NCBI GenBank assembly: GCA_041393775.1
Contig: JAWKJM010000004.1
Span: 186,001 to 250,000, forward strand
Source of the DNA: JADKAV01 sp041393775
Lineage (GTDB): Bacteria; Actinomycetota; Actinomycetes; S36-B12; UBA10799
Direction of reading: 5' to 3'
DNA: 64,000 nucleotides
Part shown: piece by piece, positions 7,562-15,510 of the stretch
How the letters are laid out: every line of letters starts with the position of its first letter
Numbering within the stretch: position 1 is the first letter of the stretch
Translations under genes and position numbers: made by a program
Notes under the pieces: model-generated
Databases searched by the model: none
What the model saw: the letters and a program-made list of their open reading frames with translations, nothing else
What the model was told of the DNA's origin: nothing

Positions 7562-8542
7562 TCAGTCCCTCGCCCTGCATGGCCGGTACGACGAGTAGAA
7601 AGCCTGCAGTCTGGCCCGGATGCGTTGCTCGAGGAAGCCGGACTCCGCGGCTTTGGCGACCCAGGGGCGCAGCTGCTCGGTGACATACTCCGGGGTGACC
7701 CCGGCAGAGATCAGCAGATCCGCCACCGTGCGCCGGCCGTTCTCGCTGATGAAGTCATCCACTGCTGCGGTCAGCAGCCTGTGGAAACCGGGCGTCGTGC
7801 GCAGATGCTCCCAGGCGTCACGCGTGATCTCCGTGAACCCGGCCAGGGTCTCGGCCGGTACGCGCGCGGACGCCTGGGCCACGGTGGCGTCGGCGTTGCT
7901 GTCCCAGATCTCGTCGATGATCTGCTGCATCATGTCCTCGTCCACCGAGGAGGTGAGGTAGTCCCGGCTCTCGCGAAGGCTGTCCTGGATGTTGGCATTC
8001 ACGAAGGCGGTCAGTTGCCGATCGATCCCTTTGCTGAGTTTCGGCGCGGCCGTATCCATCGCACTCTGCCCGAGCCGCATCAGCGACGATGCGCCCGGCA
8101 CGCGGCGCGCCACCGGGCTTTCGGTCATCGCGTAGTTCTTGATGCCGTGATAGAGAACGTGCGCGATCAACTGTGAGTAAACCTCGCTGTTCGTGATCTG
8201 GTCGATGACCGCTTCCTGCACTTGGTCCATGCCGATCACCGAGGCGGCGAGGCGGTTGTAGTCCTCGCGCCGAACCACCTCTGCCAACGTAGTGTCGTCC
8301 TCGAGTGCCGCGCTGTGCGCCGACCGCACGGCACTGATCAAGACTTCGAGGGTCGCGTCGGTGAGGGGTAGCTGCTCGAACGAGGAGACGACTTCGCCCG
8401 ATGTGATGACGTCCGTGAGTTGCAGCGACTCCAGCCAGCTGAACAATTCCGCAACCTCGGTCTGCAAGGTGGACTCGAGTTCCTCGGTCCAAGCAGCCAC
8501 CTCGAACTGCACGTGGGCTTCCAGCATCGCGTCATCGGGCAT
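7562..8542 (-). CDS. Hypothetical helical protein
   Basis: A 326-residue soluble protein with no signal peptide or membrane segment and no motif I recognise. It is acidic and predicted mainly helical. The middle (QLIAHVLYHGIKNYAMTESP, then SLMRLGQSAMDTAAPKLSKGIDRQL) resembles a lipid- or membrane-associating amphipathic region. Coding is supported by length and a protein-like composition. It may be co-transcribed with the lipoprotein gene 37 bp downstream. Confidence 0.7.
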   Translation of the reverse strand: MPDDAMLEAHVQFEVAAWTEELESTLQTEVAELFSWLESLQLTDVITSGEVVSSFEQLPLTDATLEVLISAVRSAHSAALEDDTTLAEVVRREDYNRLAASVIGMDQVQEAVIDQITNSEVYSQLIAHVLYHGIKNYAMTESPVARRVPGASSLMRLGQSAMDTAAPKLSKGIDRQLTAFVNANIQDSLRESRDYLTSSVDEDMMQQIIDEIWDSNADATVAQASARVPAETLAGFTEITRDAWEHLRTTPGFHRLLTAAVDDFISENGRRTVADLLISAGVTPEYVTEQLRPWVAKAAESGFLEQRIRARLQAFYSSYRPCRARD

Positions 8543-8613
8543 GGCTGGAGTCTGTCACTTGGACTAGTGCAATCGGAGTAGCGGGGAAAGGTGGCGGCCC
8601 TGCGTGGCGACTG

Positions 8614-9297
8614 CTATCGGTAGTAGGGCTCGGCCCAGCCTAGGTATGGGCCCCAGCGGTCGATCGTGCGCCACGGCATGATCCGGACTCTGCCGCTTCC
8701 GACATTGGTCACGACCATTCCGCGGCCGATGTAGGTTGCCACGTGGCCGGCCGGGTTGCTGGTCCGCCAGAACAGCTGCGCGCCGATCGGGGCCAGTCGG
8801 TTGCGGTGTCCATATCCGGCGCGGTTGGCGCGGTACCACTGCCGCAGCGCAGTGGAGGTGCGACCATGCCGAATGCCGTAGGCGTCGTCGGCAAGACGCA
8901 AGCACCCGTTGCGATAGCCGCTGCGCCCCTTGCGGGCCCACTGGGTGAGCCGGAAGACCGCGGTCATCGGGCTGTACCGCACCCCGCGGGTACGCATGCT
9001 CACACCGGCGCGGGACGTGCGCTTGGTCGCTCGCGCCCGCTTCACGCGAGGCTCGCTGTACGGGGTGGTTGCGGGAACGGCTCCGAAGTTGGTGGCCGCT
9101 TCAGTGGTGGTGGTTTCGGCAGGCGCCGGATCAGTGGTCTGCACCGGCTGGGACTGCGCCGGTGTGGGCTCGACCGGTACCGTCTCGGCGGGGGTGGGCT
9201 CCGGCGTGGGGGTGTCGTCAGCAGCGGCCACGGCCGGGACTGACATGACGACCGGAACCGCCAAGGCAGCACTGACGAGTTTTCGACGGACGTTCAA
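8614..9297 (-). CDS. Secreted NlpC/P60-like (C40) protein
   Basis: A 227-residue exported protein. Signal peptide 1-28 ends at AVAAADD, followed by a Thr/Pro/Glu linker to residue 80, and a C-terminal domain with the C40 peptidase layout: NGCLRLADDAYGI (candidate catalytic Cys), GAQLFWRT, then GHVATYIGRGMVVTN (candidate His). The usual DCSGF is not present, so activity is uncertain. The TTG at 9297 was chosen because GGGAG lies five bases upstream. Such proteins cut peptidoglycan stem peptides or bind the wall. Confidence 0.72.
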   Translation of the reverse strand: MNVRRKLVSAALAVPVVMSVPAVAAADDTPTPEPTPAETVPVEPTPAQSQPVQTTDPAPAETTTTEAATNFGAVPATTPYSEPRVKRARATKRTSRAGVSMRTRGVRYSPMTAVFRLTQWARKGRSGYRNGCLRLADDAYGIRHGRTSTALRQWYRANRAGYGHRNRLAPIGAQLFWRTSNPAGHVATYIGRGMVVTNVGSGRVRIMPWRTIDRWGPYLGWAEPYYR

Positions 9298-9698
9298 TGC
9301 AACTCCCAATCCTCATTCACGAGATGGCCGGGGCGAGTTCCCGTACCGGGCGAGGAAGGCGGGGACTGGGGACCGAGCAGATCTCCCAGGTCGAGATGGA
9401 ACCCCAGGACTTGTTCGTCCGTCCCACGTATGAACGGGTGAGCAAGCCTTTGCCTCCCTGGCACGTATGTCGTTGTGAGCACTCCAATGCCTCGCGTTTG
9501 CTACGACACGGTAAGCATGTGTTTCGGGGATTCATCCCAGAAGCGCGCCGATTGTGGGAAGGCTCACAAGTGCCGGCGGGTATTTGTCCGGTTTGCCCCT
9601 GTTGTCTGTGTACAACCGGGGACCAGGGGGGTCCGCTGTGGTGCCTCGCTCCACGCCGCAGGTGCGGTTGCCGGACCGAGGGCCCAGACGCCGACTGC
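9298..9698 (-). other. 400-bp non-coding leader region with stable hairpins
   Basis: No gene is evident. Read on the minus strand it is upstream of the secreted C40 gene. It contains a compound stem: CGCCG 9546-9550 pairs with CGGCG 9574-9578, enclosing TTGTG 9552-9556 with CACAA 9565-9569. A second small hairpin, GGGATgaATCCC, lies just beside it. The length and structure suggest a long 5' leader, but I could not match it to the ydaO or GEMM riboswitch consensus. Confidence 0.4.
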
Positions 9699-11705
9699 TC
9701 AGCCCGACTCAACGCGGTCTCCACCGCTGGCCTTTGCCCGGTACAACAGGTGGTCCGCCCTTTCGATCACATGCTCGGGTTCCTCGTCGGGCTCAGCCAG
9801 AGTCGCCCCGAGACTGGTCGTGACGCACAACGTCAAGTCGCCGGACGGAATCGGCTTAGCCACGACGCTGCGTATCTTGTCTGCAACGTGTGTGGCGTCC
9901 TCCAGATCATGGACGCGGATAAGCACGATCACGAACTCGTCCCCACCCAGGCGGGCGACGATGTCATCGGTGCGCACCGCATTGCGAATGCGCTGCGCGA
10001 CGTTGACGATCAGCTCGTCGCCGGCGGCGTGTCCGTACGAATCGTTGACTTCCTTGAGGCCGTCGAGGTCCAGGAACAGGACTCCCACCCTGGTGCCGGT
10101 ACGAGGGGTCTGGCGCAGAGCCGCCTGCAGGCGTTCGACGAGGGAGCGACGGTTCGACAGCCGGGTGAGCGGATCATGCCCGGCCAGGAACTCCAGTTCA
10201 CGGCGCGACTCGCGGGCTTCGCTGATGTCTACGAACTGCGAGACGTACGAGTCGGGCCGGCCGTCGGGGGTTCGCACCAGACCCACCGCGTGCTCGACCC
10301 ACAGGGATGACCCGTCGGCGCGCAGCAGCCGGCACTCTCTGATCGCAGCCAGGTTCTCCCCGGCCCCGACCCGCCGACGCAGCGCCTGGTCGGCAGCCAG
10401 GTCCTCGGGATGCACGATGTCATCGAGATGATGGCCCTTGAGCCACTCGCCACTTCGGCCCACCATGACCGACAGCGCCGAGTTCGCCTGCAGGAAGCGA
10501 CCCTCCATGCTCAGGACCGCCATCCCGCCCGGTGCAGCTTCCATGGCCGTGCGGAAGACCCGCTCGCTCGCCCGCACCGCTGCCTGGGCCTGCAGTTCCA
10601 CTTCCATGTCCCGCAGACCGAGAACTCGGCCCACGACCTCACCGCTCGACGAAGTCGCCACGGTGGCCCTGACCGAGAACCAGTGGTAGGTGCCGTCAGC
10701 TCGTCGGATGCGGCGAGGCCGTTGCAGGGTCGGAACATGGGGGGTCAAATGGGTGACGTCCTCCACCATCTGCGGAGCGTCGAGCGGGTGCAGGAACTTC
10801 TCGGGCTGGCTTCCCAGGAGGTCGGCCATCTCCCATCCGAGAGTCTCGTGGACCGAGGGTGAAACCCACGAGATCCGAGCATCCGTACCGATCTTGATCA
10901 CGACGTCGGTGGCGTTCTCAGCCAACATCCGGAACTCGGCCTCGCGGTCCGCCACACGCTTTCGGGCCTCGATCTCCGCGTCGTTGGGCCGCATGACGCC
11001 TACGAAGGCCTGGATGGTGCCATCTGCCGAACGAACTGCATCGATGCTGACTGCGAACCAGCTGTACGTGCCGTCAGCGTGAGCGACTCGGGCACTGAAA
11101 CTCCCGTCGCGGGTCTCGCCCAGGGCTTCTTCGGCCTCGTCGGTCGATGGGTGGTCGTCGGCGTGGAGCAGATCGATGAAGGCCCTGCCCACCAACTCAT
11201 CGGGGCGCCATCCCAATACGGCCGTGACCGTGGGCGAGACCCATTCCAGAAGGCCTTGATCCGACGCGCGTGCGATCACATCCTTGCCGTGTTCGGCCAG
11301 CAGACGCAGGTTCTCGGCGACCTCGGTCTCGTGGGTGAGATCGACGACTTGTGCCATGAACATCGTGAGTGATCCGTACTCGTCACGGATTCCGCTGACA
11401 GTGAGGTAACCGGTCAGCATGTGTCCGTCGGCGTGCAGATACCGCTTACGGAGGTTGTACGAGTCGATGACGCCCGCGGCGACCTTGTCGGCGTGGTCGA
11501 GATCGGAGTCCATATCGGGTGGATAGGTCACATCGGCCACCGTCTTGGTGAGCATCGTCGCGCGGTCGTATCCGAAGAACCGGCACAGCGCGGGGTTCAC
11601 CTCCAGGAACCTGCCGTCCTCCGTCACCAGAGCCATCCCGATCGCCGCATCAGCCATCGCGCGGCCGAAGACGTCATCCCTGTTGGTGGAGGACGTCGCC
11701 CTCAT
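9699..11705 (-). CDS. Multi-PAS diguanylate cyclase
   Basis: A 668-residue cytoplasmic signalling protein. Four PAS domains run from about 12 to 505 (cores include FLEVNPALCRFFGYDR, LLEWVSPTVTAVLGW, ISWVSPSVHETLGW, FLQANSALSVMVG). A GGDEF domain follows at 510-665. The active motif GGDEF is intact at about 587-591, with an RxxD inhibitory site (RTDD) five residues before it, so it should make c-di-GMP under product feedback. There is no EAL domain. The ATG at 11705 follows GGGAGG. Confidence 0.93.
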   Translation of the reverse strand: MRATSSTNRDDVFGRAMADAAIGMALVTEDGRFLEVNPALCRFFGYDRATMLTKTVADVTYPPDMDSDLDHADKVAAGVIDSYNLRKRYLHADGHMLTGYLTVSGIRDEYGSLTMFMAQVVDLTHETEVAENLRLLAEHGKDVIARASDQGLLEWVSPTVTAVLGWRPDELVGRAFIDLLHADDHPSTDEAEEALGETRDGSFSARVAHADGTYSWFAVSIDAVRSADGTIQAFVGVMRPNDAEIEARKRVADREAEFRMLAENATDVVIKIGTDARISWVSPSVHETLGWEMADLLGSQPEKFLHPLDAPQMVEDVTHLTPHVPTLQRPRRIRRADGTYHWFSVRATVATSSSGEVVGRVLGLRDMEVELQAQAAVRASERVFRTAMEAAPGGMAVLSMEGRFLQANSALSVMVGRSGEWLKGHHLDDIVHPEDLAADQALRRRVGAGENLAAIRECRLLRADGSSLWVEHAVGLVRTPDGRPDSYVSQFVDISEARESRRELEFLAGHDPLTRLSNRRSLVERLQAALRQTPRTGTRVGVLFLDLDGLKEVNDSYGHAAGDELIVNVAQRIRNAVRTDDIVARLGGDEFVIVLIRVHDLEDATHVADKIRSVVAKPIPSGDLTLCVTTSLGATLAEPDEEPEHVIERADHLLYRAKASGGDRVESG

Positions 11706-11843
11706 CAGAACCTCCCTCGCGGCCTTTGCGAACTGATCGGCGCAGACCCGCCATTCCCTTAGCGTCGATTTGTGTCCTGCGCGCGTGGTGAAGGACCTGG
11801 GCGGTGCCCGCCGACGGATGCGTCCAGAAGCGTTCCGAGGGCA

Positions 11844-11880
11844 CAGATGGGCCCCGGCCGCAACGACCGGGGCCCATCTG
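11844..11880 (-). terminator. Hairpin terminator of the PadR gene
   Basis: Arms 11844-11860 and 11864-11880 pair over 17 bp with one mismatch and a 3-nt loop. The hairpin starts 8 bp after the PadR stop codon. There is no T-tract, as is common in actinobacteria. Confidence 0.7.
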
Positions 11881-11887
11881 GTTGGTG

Positions 11888-12475
11888 CTATTCGGCAAGC
11901 ATGCGATAGATCCTCTTGCGCGCCTCGGTCAGCACCTCGACGGCCTTCTTGATCTGGTCCGGGTCGTCGAGTTGGCTGACCTGCCAGACCGCGGCGCCGA
12001 GCTGCTTACCCTCGGACCACAGGGCGGCTGTCTGGTCATCCTCGTCGGCGCCCCTGGCCCAGGGCTCACCCCACGCCTCGCGCTGTTGCTCGACGAGGGC
12101 CTTGCCTGCCGGCGTGAGCGAGAAGATGTTCTTCCCTTCCTGCTCGACCGATCCGACCAGGCCTTCCTTCGTCAGTCGCTTGAGCACGGGGTAGACCGAC
12201 CCGGGGGATGGCCGCCAGCGGCCCTCACTGCGATCGGTGAGTTCGGTGATGATCTCGTAGCCGTGGCGGGGCTGTTCGTCCAGCAGGAGCAGGATCGCCA
12301 GCCGGACATCGCCGCGGTCCCGGCGTGGCCGGGGCGGGGGACCCCAAGGTCCGCCGCGGCCCCAACCCGCACCGTGTCGCGGGCCCCGCCCGTGATGACG
12401 GCCGCCCTTACGCTTGCCGGGTTGTCTTTCAGTTGCCATGGTTGCCCATCGTGGCATTGGTTGTGCGTAACTCAT
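11888..12475 (-). CDS. PadR family transcriptional regulator
   Basis: A 195-residue regulator. After a 50-residue Gly/His/Arg-rich N-terminal tail comes the PadR winged helix: RLAILLLLDEQPRHGYEIITELTDRS, then RPSPGSVYPVLKRLTKEGLV. The C-terminal helices mediate dimerisation. The N-terminal His/Gly segment could bind metal, but that is inference. The ATG at 12475 follows GGAGAG. The promoter region carries a perfect palindrome (12496-12512), consistent with autoregulation. Targets are unknown; no transporter gene is adjacent. Confidence 0.9.
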   Translation of the reverse strand: MSYAQPMPRWATMATERQPGKRKGGRHHGRGPRHGAGWGRGGPWGPPPRPRRDRGDVRLAILLLLDEQPRHGYEIITELTDRSEGRWRPSPGSVYPVLKRLTKEGLVGSVEQEGKNIFSLTPAGKALVEQQREAWGEPWARGADEDDQTAALWSEGKQLGAAVWQVSQLDDPDQIKKAVEVLTEARKRIYRMLAE

Positions 12476-12495
12476 AGTCTCTCCAAGTTGTCGTT

Positions 12496-12549
12496 CGCGT
12501 AAACTTTACGCGATGTGTCGACGATATATCGCAACGTGTCGAATGTCAA
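12496..12549 (-). promoter_or_regulatory. PadR promoter with palindromic operator
   Basis: On the minus strand TTGACA (12549-12544) is a consensus -35 box, with the AT-rich TATATC/TATCGT following at suitable spacing within the palindrome CGATATATCG (12522-12531). Just downstream lies the perfect 17-nt palindrome CGCGTAAACTTTACGCG at 12496-12512. A repressor bound there would block initiation. Confidence 0.65.
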
Positions 12550-12844
12550 CTCATCGCGGTGTCATTTGAGGCAGGCGCGGAGGATTCGAGAGATGATGTG
12601 TGAGTGAGTTCGGGTGACTCGGCAACGACGGGGAGCGTGGCGCCCGCGTCCTGATGGCCTCAGCTCGTACTGGCTTGTCTTGGGCGCACCGCAGTGCTGT
12701 TGAGTTGATCCGGGCCTCGTGCCGCCGGTGCGTCGTAGCGAAGGCAGGCTCGGTCGAGTGCACGATCCTGGCGGTGGTTGTTGGCCAACCGTGCATCACG
12801 ATGTCCGTGCTGGGGCTGACCCAGACGCTATGCCGGTGGAGTTG
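12550..12844. other. Intergenic region with no gene recognised
   Basis: This 295-bp gap lies downstream of the NlpC/P60 gene and upstream of the PadR promoter. Short open frames exist on both strands, but none has a ribosome site or a protein-like composition. No clear hairpin was seen. Confidence 0.4.
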
Positions 12845-13414
12845 TCAGCCTTGGACGATGCGTCCCGCGCCTGCGTAGCGGGCCCGGTAGTAGCCCATGT
12901 TGATGCTGTCGACGCGCACGCCGGAACGGGGGTTGGTGGCGTGGATCATCCTCCCCTTGCCGATGTACATCGACACGTGCTGTGATCCGCCCGGTCCGAA
13001 GAACATGAGATCGCCGGGCTTGAGGTGCTTGCGACCGACGCGTTTCGCCTTGCGCATCTGGGCGCCGGAGTAGTGCGGCAGATACTTCCCGAGCGCCTTC
13101 TTGTACACGTACATCGTGAATCCGGAGCAGTCGAAGCGGTTGGGTCCGGCCGCACCAGCAACGTACCGCTCACCCTTCTGGTTCAGGGCTACGCGTACCA
13201 GCGACGCCCGGGCGCGGTTGGCGCGTTGGCGGGCGGCGGCTCGCCTGTCGCGTTTGGCCTGGGACCGCTCCCTCACCGACTGGCTCTGGCTCTGGGCCGA
13301 AGTTGCGTGATTCTGTGATGGCGCCGGGGCAGCGGCGGCCGCACCGGGCAGTGTGGTCAGCCCGAGGGCCCCAACTGCGGCGAGCGTGGCAAAGCGTGCG
13401 GGCGTGAACGCCAT
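12845..13414 (-). CDS. Secreted NlpC/P60 peptidoglycan hydrolase
   Basis: A 189-residue exported cell-wall hydrolase. Signal peptide 1-29, an Arg/Gln-rich linker to about 78, then a C40 peptidase domain with the catalytic Cys in FDCSGFTMYVYK, His in SQHVSMYIGKG and the third polar residue in IHATNP. It should cleave the D-Glu to diamino acid bond of stem peptides. The ATG at 13414 is set by AAGGAG eight bases upstream; an earlier start is excluded because the upstream sequence is a riboswitch. Expression is therefore likely tied to c-di-AMP, as for other actinobacterial wall hydrolases. Confidence 0.92.
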   Translation of the reverse strand: MAFTPARFATLAAVGALGLTTLPGAAAAAPAPSQNHATSAQSQSQSVRERSQAKRDRRAAARQRANRARASLVRVALNQKGERYVAGAAGPNRFDCSGFTMYVYKKALGKYLPHYSGAQMRKAKRVGRKHLKPGDLMFFGPGGSQHVSMYIGKGRMIHATNPRSGVRVDSINMGYYRARYAGAGRIVQG

Positions 13415-13431
13415 GAAATTTCTCCTTCTCA

Positions 13432-13566
13432 TGCCGCCTACCGGGTTAGCTGACGGGCTCGAGGTGAAAAGTCCTCTACTGACCTGGGTCGGATTCGCCC
13501 CAACGAACATGGGTCCCCGGTGCGCTGTGCGCTTCGGCGTGCTGGTCTGTTCCTGCGGATTCCGTT
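13432..13566 (-). promoter_or_regulatory. c-di-AMP (ydaO/yuaA) riboswitch
   Basis: Read on the minus strand, the leader has the family's conserved segments in order: GCAGGAACAG, CCGGGGACCC, GGGGCGAATCCG, and near the 3' end CCCGTCAGCTAACCCGGTAGGCGGC, ending about 18 nt before the start codon. This last block is highly characteristic of the ydaO class. In actinobacteria these switches usually turn off wall-hydrolase genes when c-di-AMP is high. Confidence 0.85.
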
Positions 13567-13631
13567 GTTGAACCAACTACTGATTGACGGTACCCCGCGT
13601 CTGGGGGCCTCAAGACAACTGGATGGGTGAG

Positions 13632-13739
13632 GTTGCTCACATGGGGGCACCTGAGCAACGATGCACTCCGCAAAATGATCACCCATTCGGCCGTGCGCTC
13701 GTGGGGGGAGAGCCCCCACGAGCGGTGATCATTTTGCAT
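13632..13739. repeat. Compound hairpin upstream of the AbiEi/DUF559 gene
   Basis: Two structures lie side by side. GTTGCTCA (13632-13639) pairs with TGAGCAAC (13652-13659). GCAAAATGATCAC (13670-13682) pairs exactly with GTGATCATTTTGC (13725-13737), enclosing a perfect 12-bp GC stem (13696-13707 with 13713-13724). The AAAATGATC motif recurs as an inverted pair downstream of the gene at 14743-14814. Confidence 0.7.
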
Positions 13740-13824
13740 GTTGACGCGCCGCCTCCGAGGTCCGGTTGTCCACAGAAAGCCTCGCACCCCCATGAATGGC
13801 CGTGGGATGTGGCGATAGTGAACT

Positions 13825-14736
13825 GTGAGCCCCGAGGAGACAGCCCGTTGGCTGCTGCGTGATGGCGAGGGTCTGGTCACACGCCGCGATCTCAGGCGCT
13901 CGGGGGTGAGTCGGACCTGGATCACACGCAGGATCGCCGAGGGTCGCCTGCGAGCGATCCACCCACAAGTCCTCGCGGCGCCCGACCTGCGCCTGGATCG
14001 CCGCACGCAGTTCCGGGCGGCACTCTTGCAGGCCGGACCGGATGCGGCGTTGAGCCACCTATCGGCGTTGGAGGTATGGGGCCTGCTCGATGGCAAGATG
14101 CCCAGCGAGGTGCACGTCGCCGTACCCCGCACCGGTTGTCGCAGTGTCGAAGGAGTGCGAATTCACTACCGATCGCCTCGGGGCTCGACCACGTACCGAG
14201 AAGGAATGCCGGTGATGGAGCCGGTCAACGCCCTGGCGGGCGCATCATCGCTGTTGGATGTCTCTGCGTTGCGATTCCCCGCGATGGAGGCGGTTCGTAT
14301 CGGCCTGGTCGCCCCGGGAGATCTGCATGCCGTACCGGGGCTCCCGCGCAATGCGAGCCGAGCGATGCGACTCATAGGGCAGGAGGCCCGGGAAGGGGCT
14401 GAATCAGGCGGCGAGGCGAATTTCTGGCGCCTCGTGGAAGAATCGGATCTTCCGACGCCCGTCCTGCAGCACGAGGTGAGTACGTACCTCGGGGTCAAGC
14501 GGATCGACGCGTACTGGCCAGACCTGCGACTCGGGGCGGAGATCGATGGTCGCGACGTCCACACCAAGGCGCTCGCGTTCGAGAAGGATCTCCGCCGGCA
14601 GAATGCGATTCACGCGACCGGCATCGTGCTCATTCGCTTCTCCGTGAATCAAGTGATGACCGAGCCTTGGCTGGTCCTCCGCGATATTGAGGCCGCCATG
14701 GCGGCCCGGCGTTGGGATCTTCGGCCGGCCGCGTGA
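13825..14736 (+). CDS. AbiEi-like antitoxin domain protein with DUF559 nuclease-fold domain
   Basis: A 303-residue protein of a common actinobacterial type. Residues 1-60 form an AbiEi-type winged helix (LVTRRDLRRSGVSRTWITRRIAEGRL). The C-terminal third (190-290) is a DUF559, Vsr-like PD-(D/E)xK fold: GGEANFWRLVEES, KRIDAYWPDLRLGAEIDG, FEKDLRRQNAI. The AbiEi domain is the antitoxin half of type IV toxin-antitoxin systems, but no AbiEii toxin gene is adjacent, so the role is unclear. It starts with GTG and is bracketed by matching hairpins. A decayed relative lies at 59125-59504, in the same relation to a YciO gene. Confidence 0.8.
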   Translation: MSPEETARWLLRDGEGLVTRRDLRRSGVSRTWITRRIAEGRLRAIHPQVLAAPDLRLDRRTQFRAALLQAGPDAALSHLSALEVWGLLDGKMPSEVHVAVPRTGCRSVEGVRIHYRSPRGSTTYREGMPVMEPVNALAGASSLLDVSALRFPAMEAVRIGLVAPGDLHAVPGLPRNASRAMRLIGQEAREGAESGGEANFWRLVEESDLPTPVLQHEVSTYLGVKRIDAYWPDLRLGAEIDGRDVHTKALAFEKDLRRQNAIHATGIVLIRFSVNQVMTEPWLVLRDIEAAMAARRWDLRPAA

Positions 14737-14742
14737 CGCGGA

Positions 14743-14814
14743 ATGCAAAATGATCGCGCCGGTTCTGGCATCCGCGTGCTGAAAGTGATGGTCAAGGCCG
14801 TGATCATTTTGCAT
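14743..14814. repeat. Inverted repeat downstream of the AbiEi/DUF559 gene
   Basis: ATGCAAAATGATC (14743-14755) pairs with GATCATTTTGCAT (14802-14814), 13 bp perfect, 46 nt apart. The right arm and the TGACGCG that follows it match the right end of the upstream hairpin (13725-13750), so the gene is framed by two related structures. Confidence 0.7.
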
Positions 14815-14834
14815 AGTGACGCGACGGTCTGGCT

Positions 14835-15458
14835 TCACTCCGACTCGAATGGTGCCGGATCGCCGGCGCCGACCCGCACGATCGCGGGTTCGCCCTCGGA
14901 AAGGTCCACGACGGTTGTGGGTTCGGTGCCGCACTGACCGTCGATGACGGCGTCCACCGCGTGGTCCAGTCGCTCCTTGACCTCCCAGCCGTCGGACATG
15001 GGCAATTCGTCGCCGGGGAGAAGCAGCGTGCTGGACAGCAGTGGCTCCCCGAGGGTCGTGACCAGGGCCTGCGCGACGGGAGTCGGTGGGATCCGGACGC
15101 CGACCGTGCGCTTCTTCGGGTTCATGAAGCGACGCGGAACCTCGCGGGTCGCGGGCAGGATGAACGTGTAGCTTCCCGGCGTGTAGGCCTTGATGAGCCG
15201 GAAGACCTTGTTGCTCACGAACACGAACTGGCTCAGCTGGGCGAAATCGTGACAGACCAGCGTGTAGTCGTGGTTGTCGTCGAGGTGGCGCAGGCGCTTG
15301 ATGCGCTGCATTCCGTCGGTGTTGCCCAGCCGGCAGCCCAGGGCGTAGCCCGAGTCCGTGGGATAGGCGATCAGGGCATCCTCTTGCAGCAACTGCACGA
15401 TCTGGTTGATGGTGCGCTGCTGGGGGTTGACGGGATGCACGTCGAAGAATCGGGCCAC
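14835..15458 (-). CDS. Threonylcarbamoyl-AMP synthase family protein (YciO type), paralogue A
   Basis: A 207-residue YrdC/Sua5-fold protein. The ATP/carbonate-binding start ALIAYPTDSGYALGCRLGN and the RFMNPKKRTVGVRIPP segment are characteristic of the YciO subgroup. Sua5/YrdC proteins make threonylcarbamoyl-AMP for the t6A modification of tRNA; YciO members have weak activity and an unclear role. It converges with the AbiEi/DUF559 gene. A second copy at 59604-60224 is about 80% identical by eye. Confidence 0.88.
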   Translation of the reverse strand: MARFFDVHPVNPQQRTINQIVQLLQEDALIAYPTDSGYALGCRLGNTDGMQRIKRLRHLDDNHDYTLVCHDFAQLSQFVFVSNKVFRLIKAYTPGSYTFILPATREVPRRFMNPKKRTVGVRIPPTPVAQALVTTLGEPLLSSTLLLPGDELPMSDGWEVKERLDHAVDAVIDGQCGTEPTTVVDLSEGEPAIVRVGAGDPAPFESE

Positions 15459-15510
15459 GGCGCCACGCTACGCGCCGGAACTCGAGGTGTCACTGAAGCC
15501 CACGCAGACG

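Noticed and set aside
9298..9698. GEMM or ydaO riboswitch
   Set aside because: Short matches such as GGGGCAAACC appear, but the required second conserved segments are missing or wrongly spaced.
13415..13576. N-terminal extension of the NlpC/P60 protein
   Set aside because: The extra residues would be read from the c-di-AMP riboswitch; a ribosome site and signal peptide support the ATG at 13414.
13825..14736. Complete type IV toxin-antitoxin operon
   Set aside because: Only the AbiEi-type domain is present; the next gene is YciO on the other strand and no nucleotidyltransferase toxin is adjacent.
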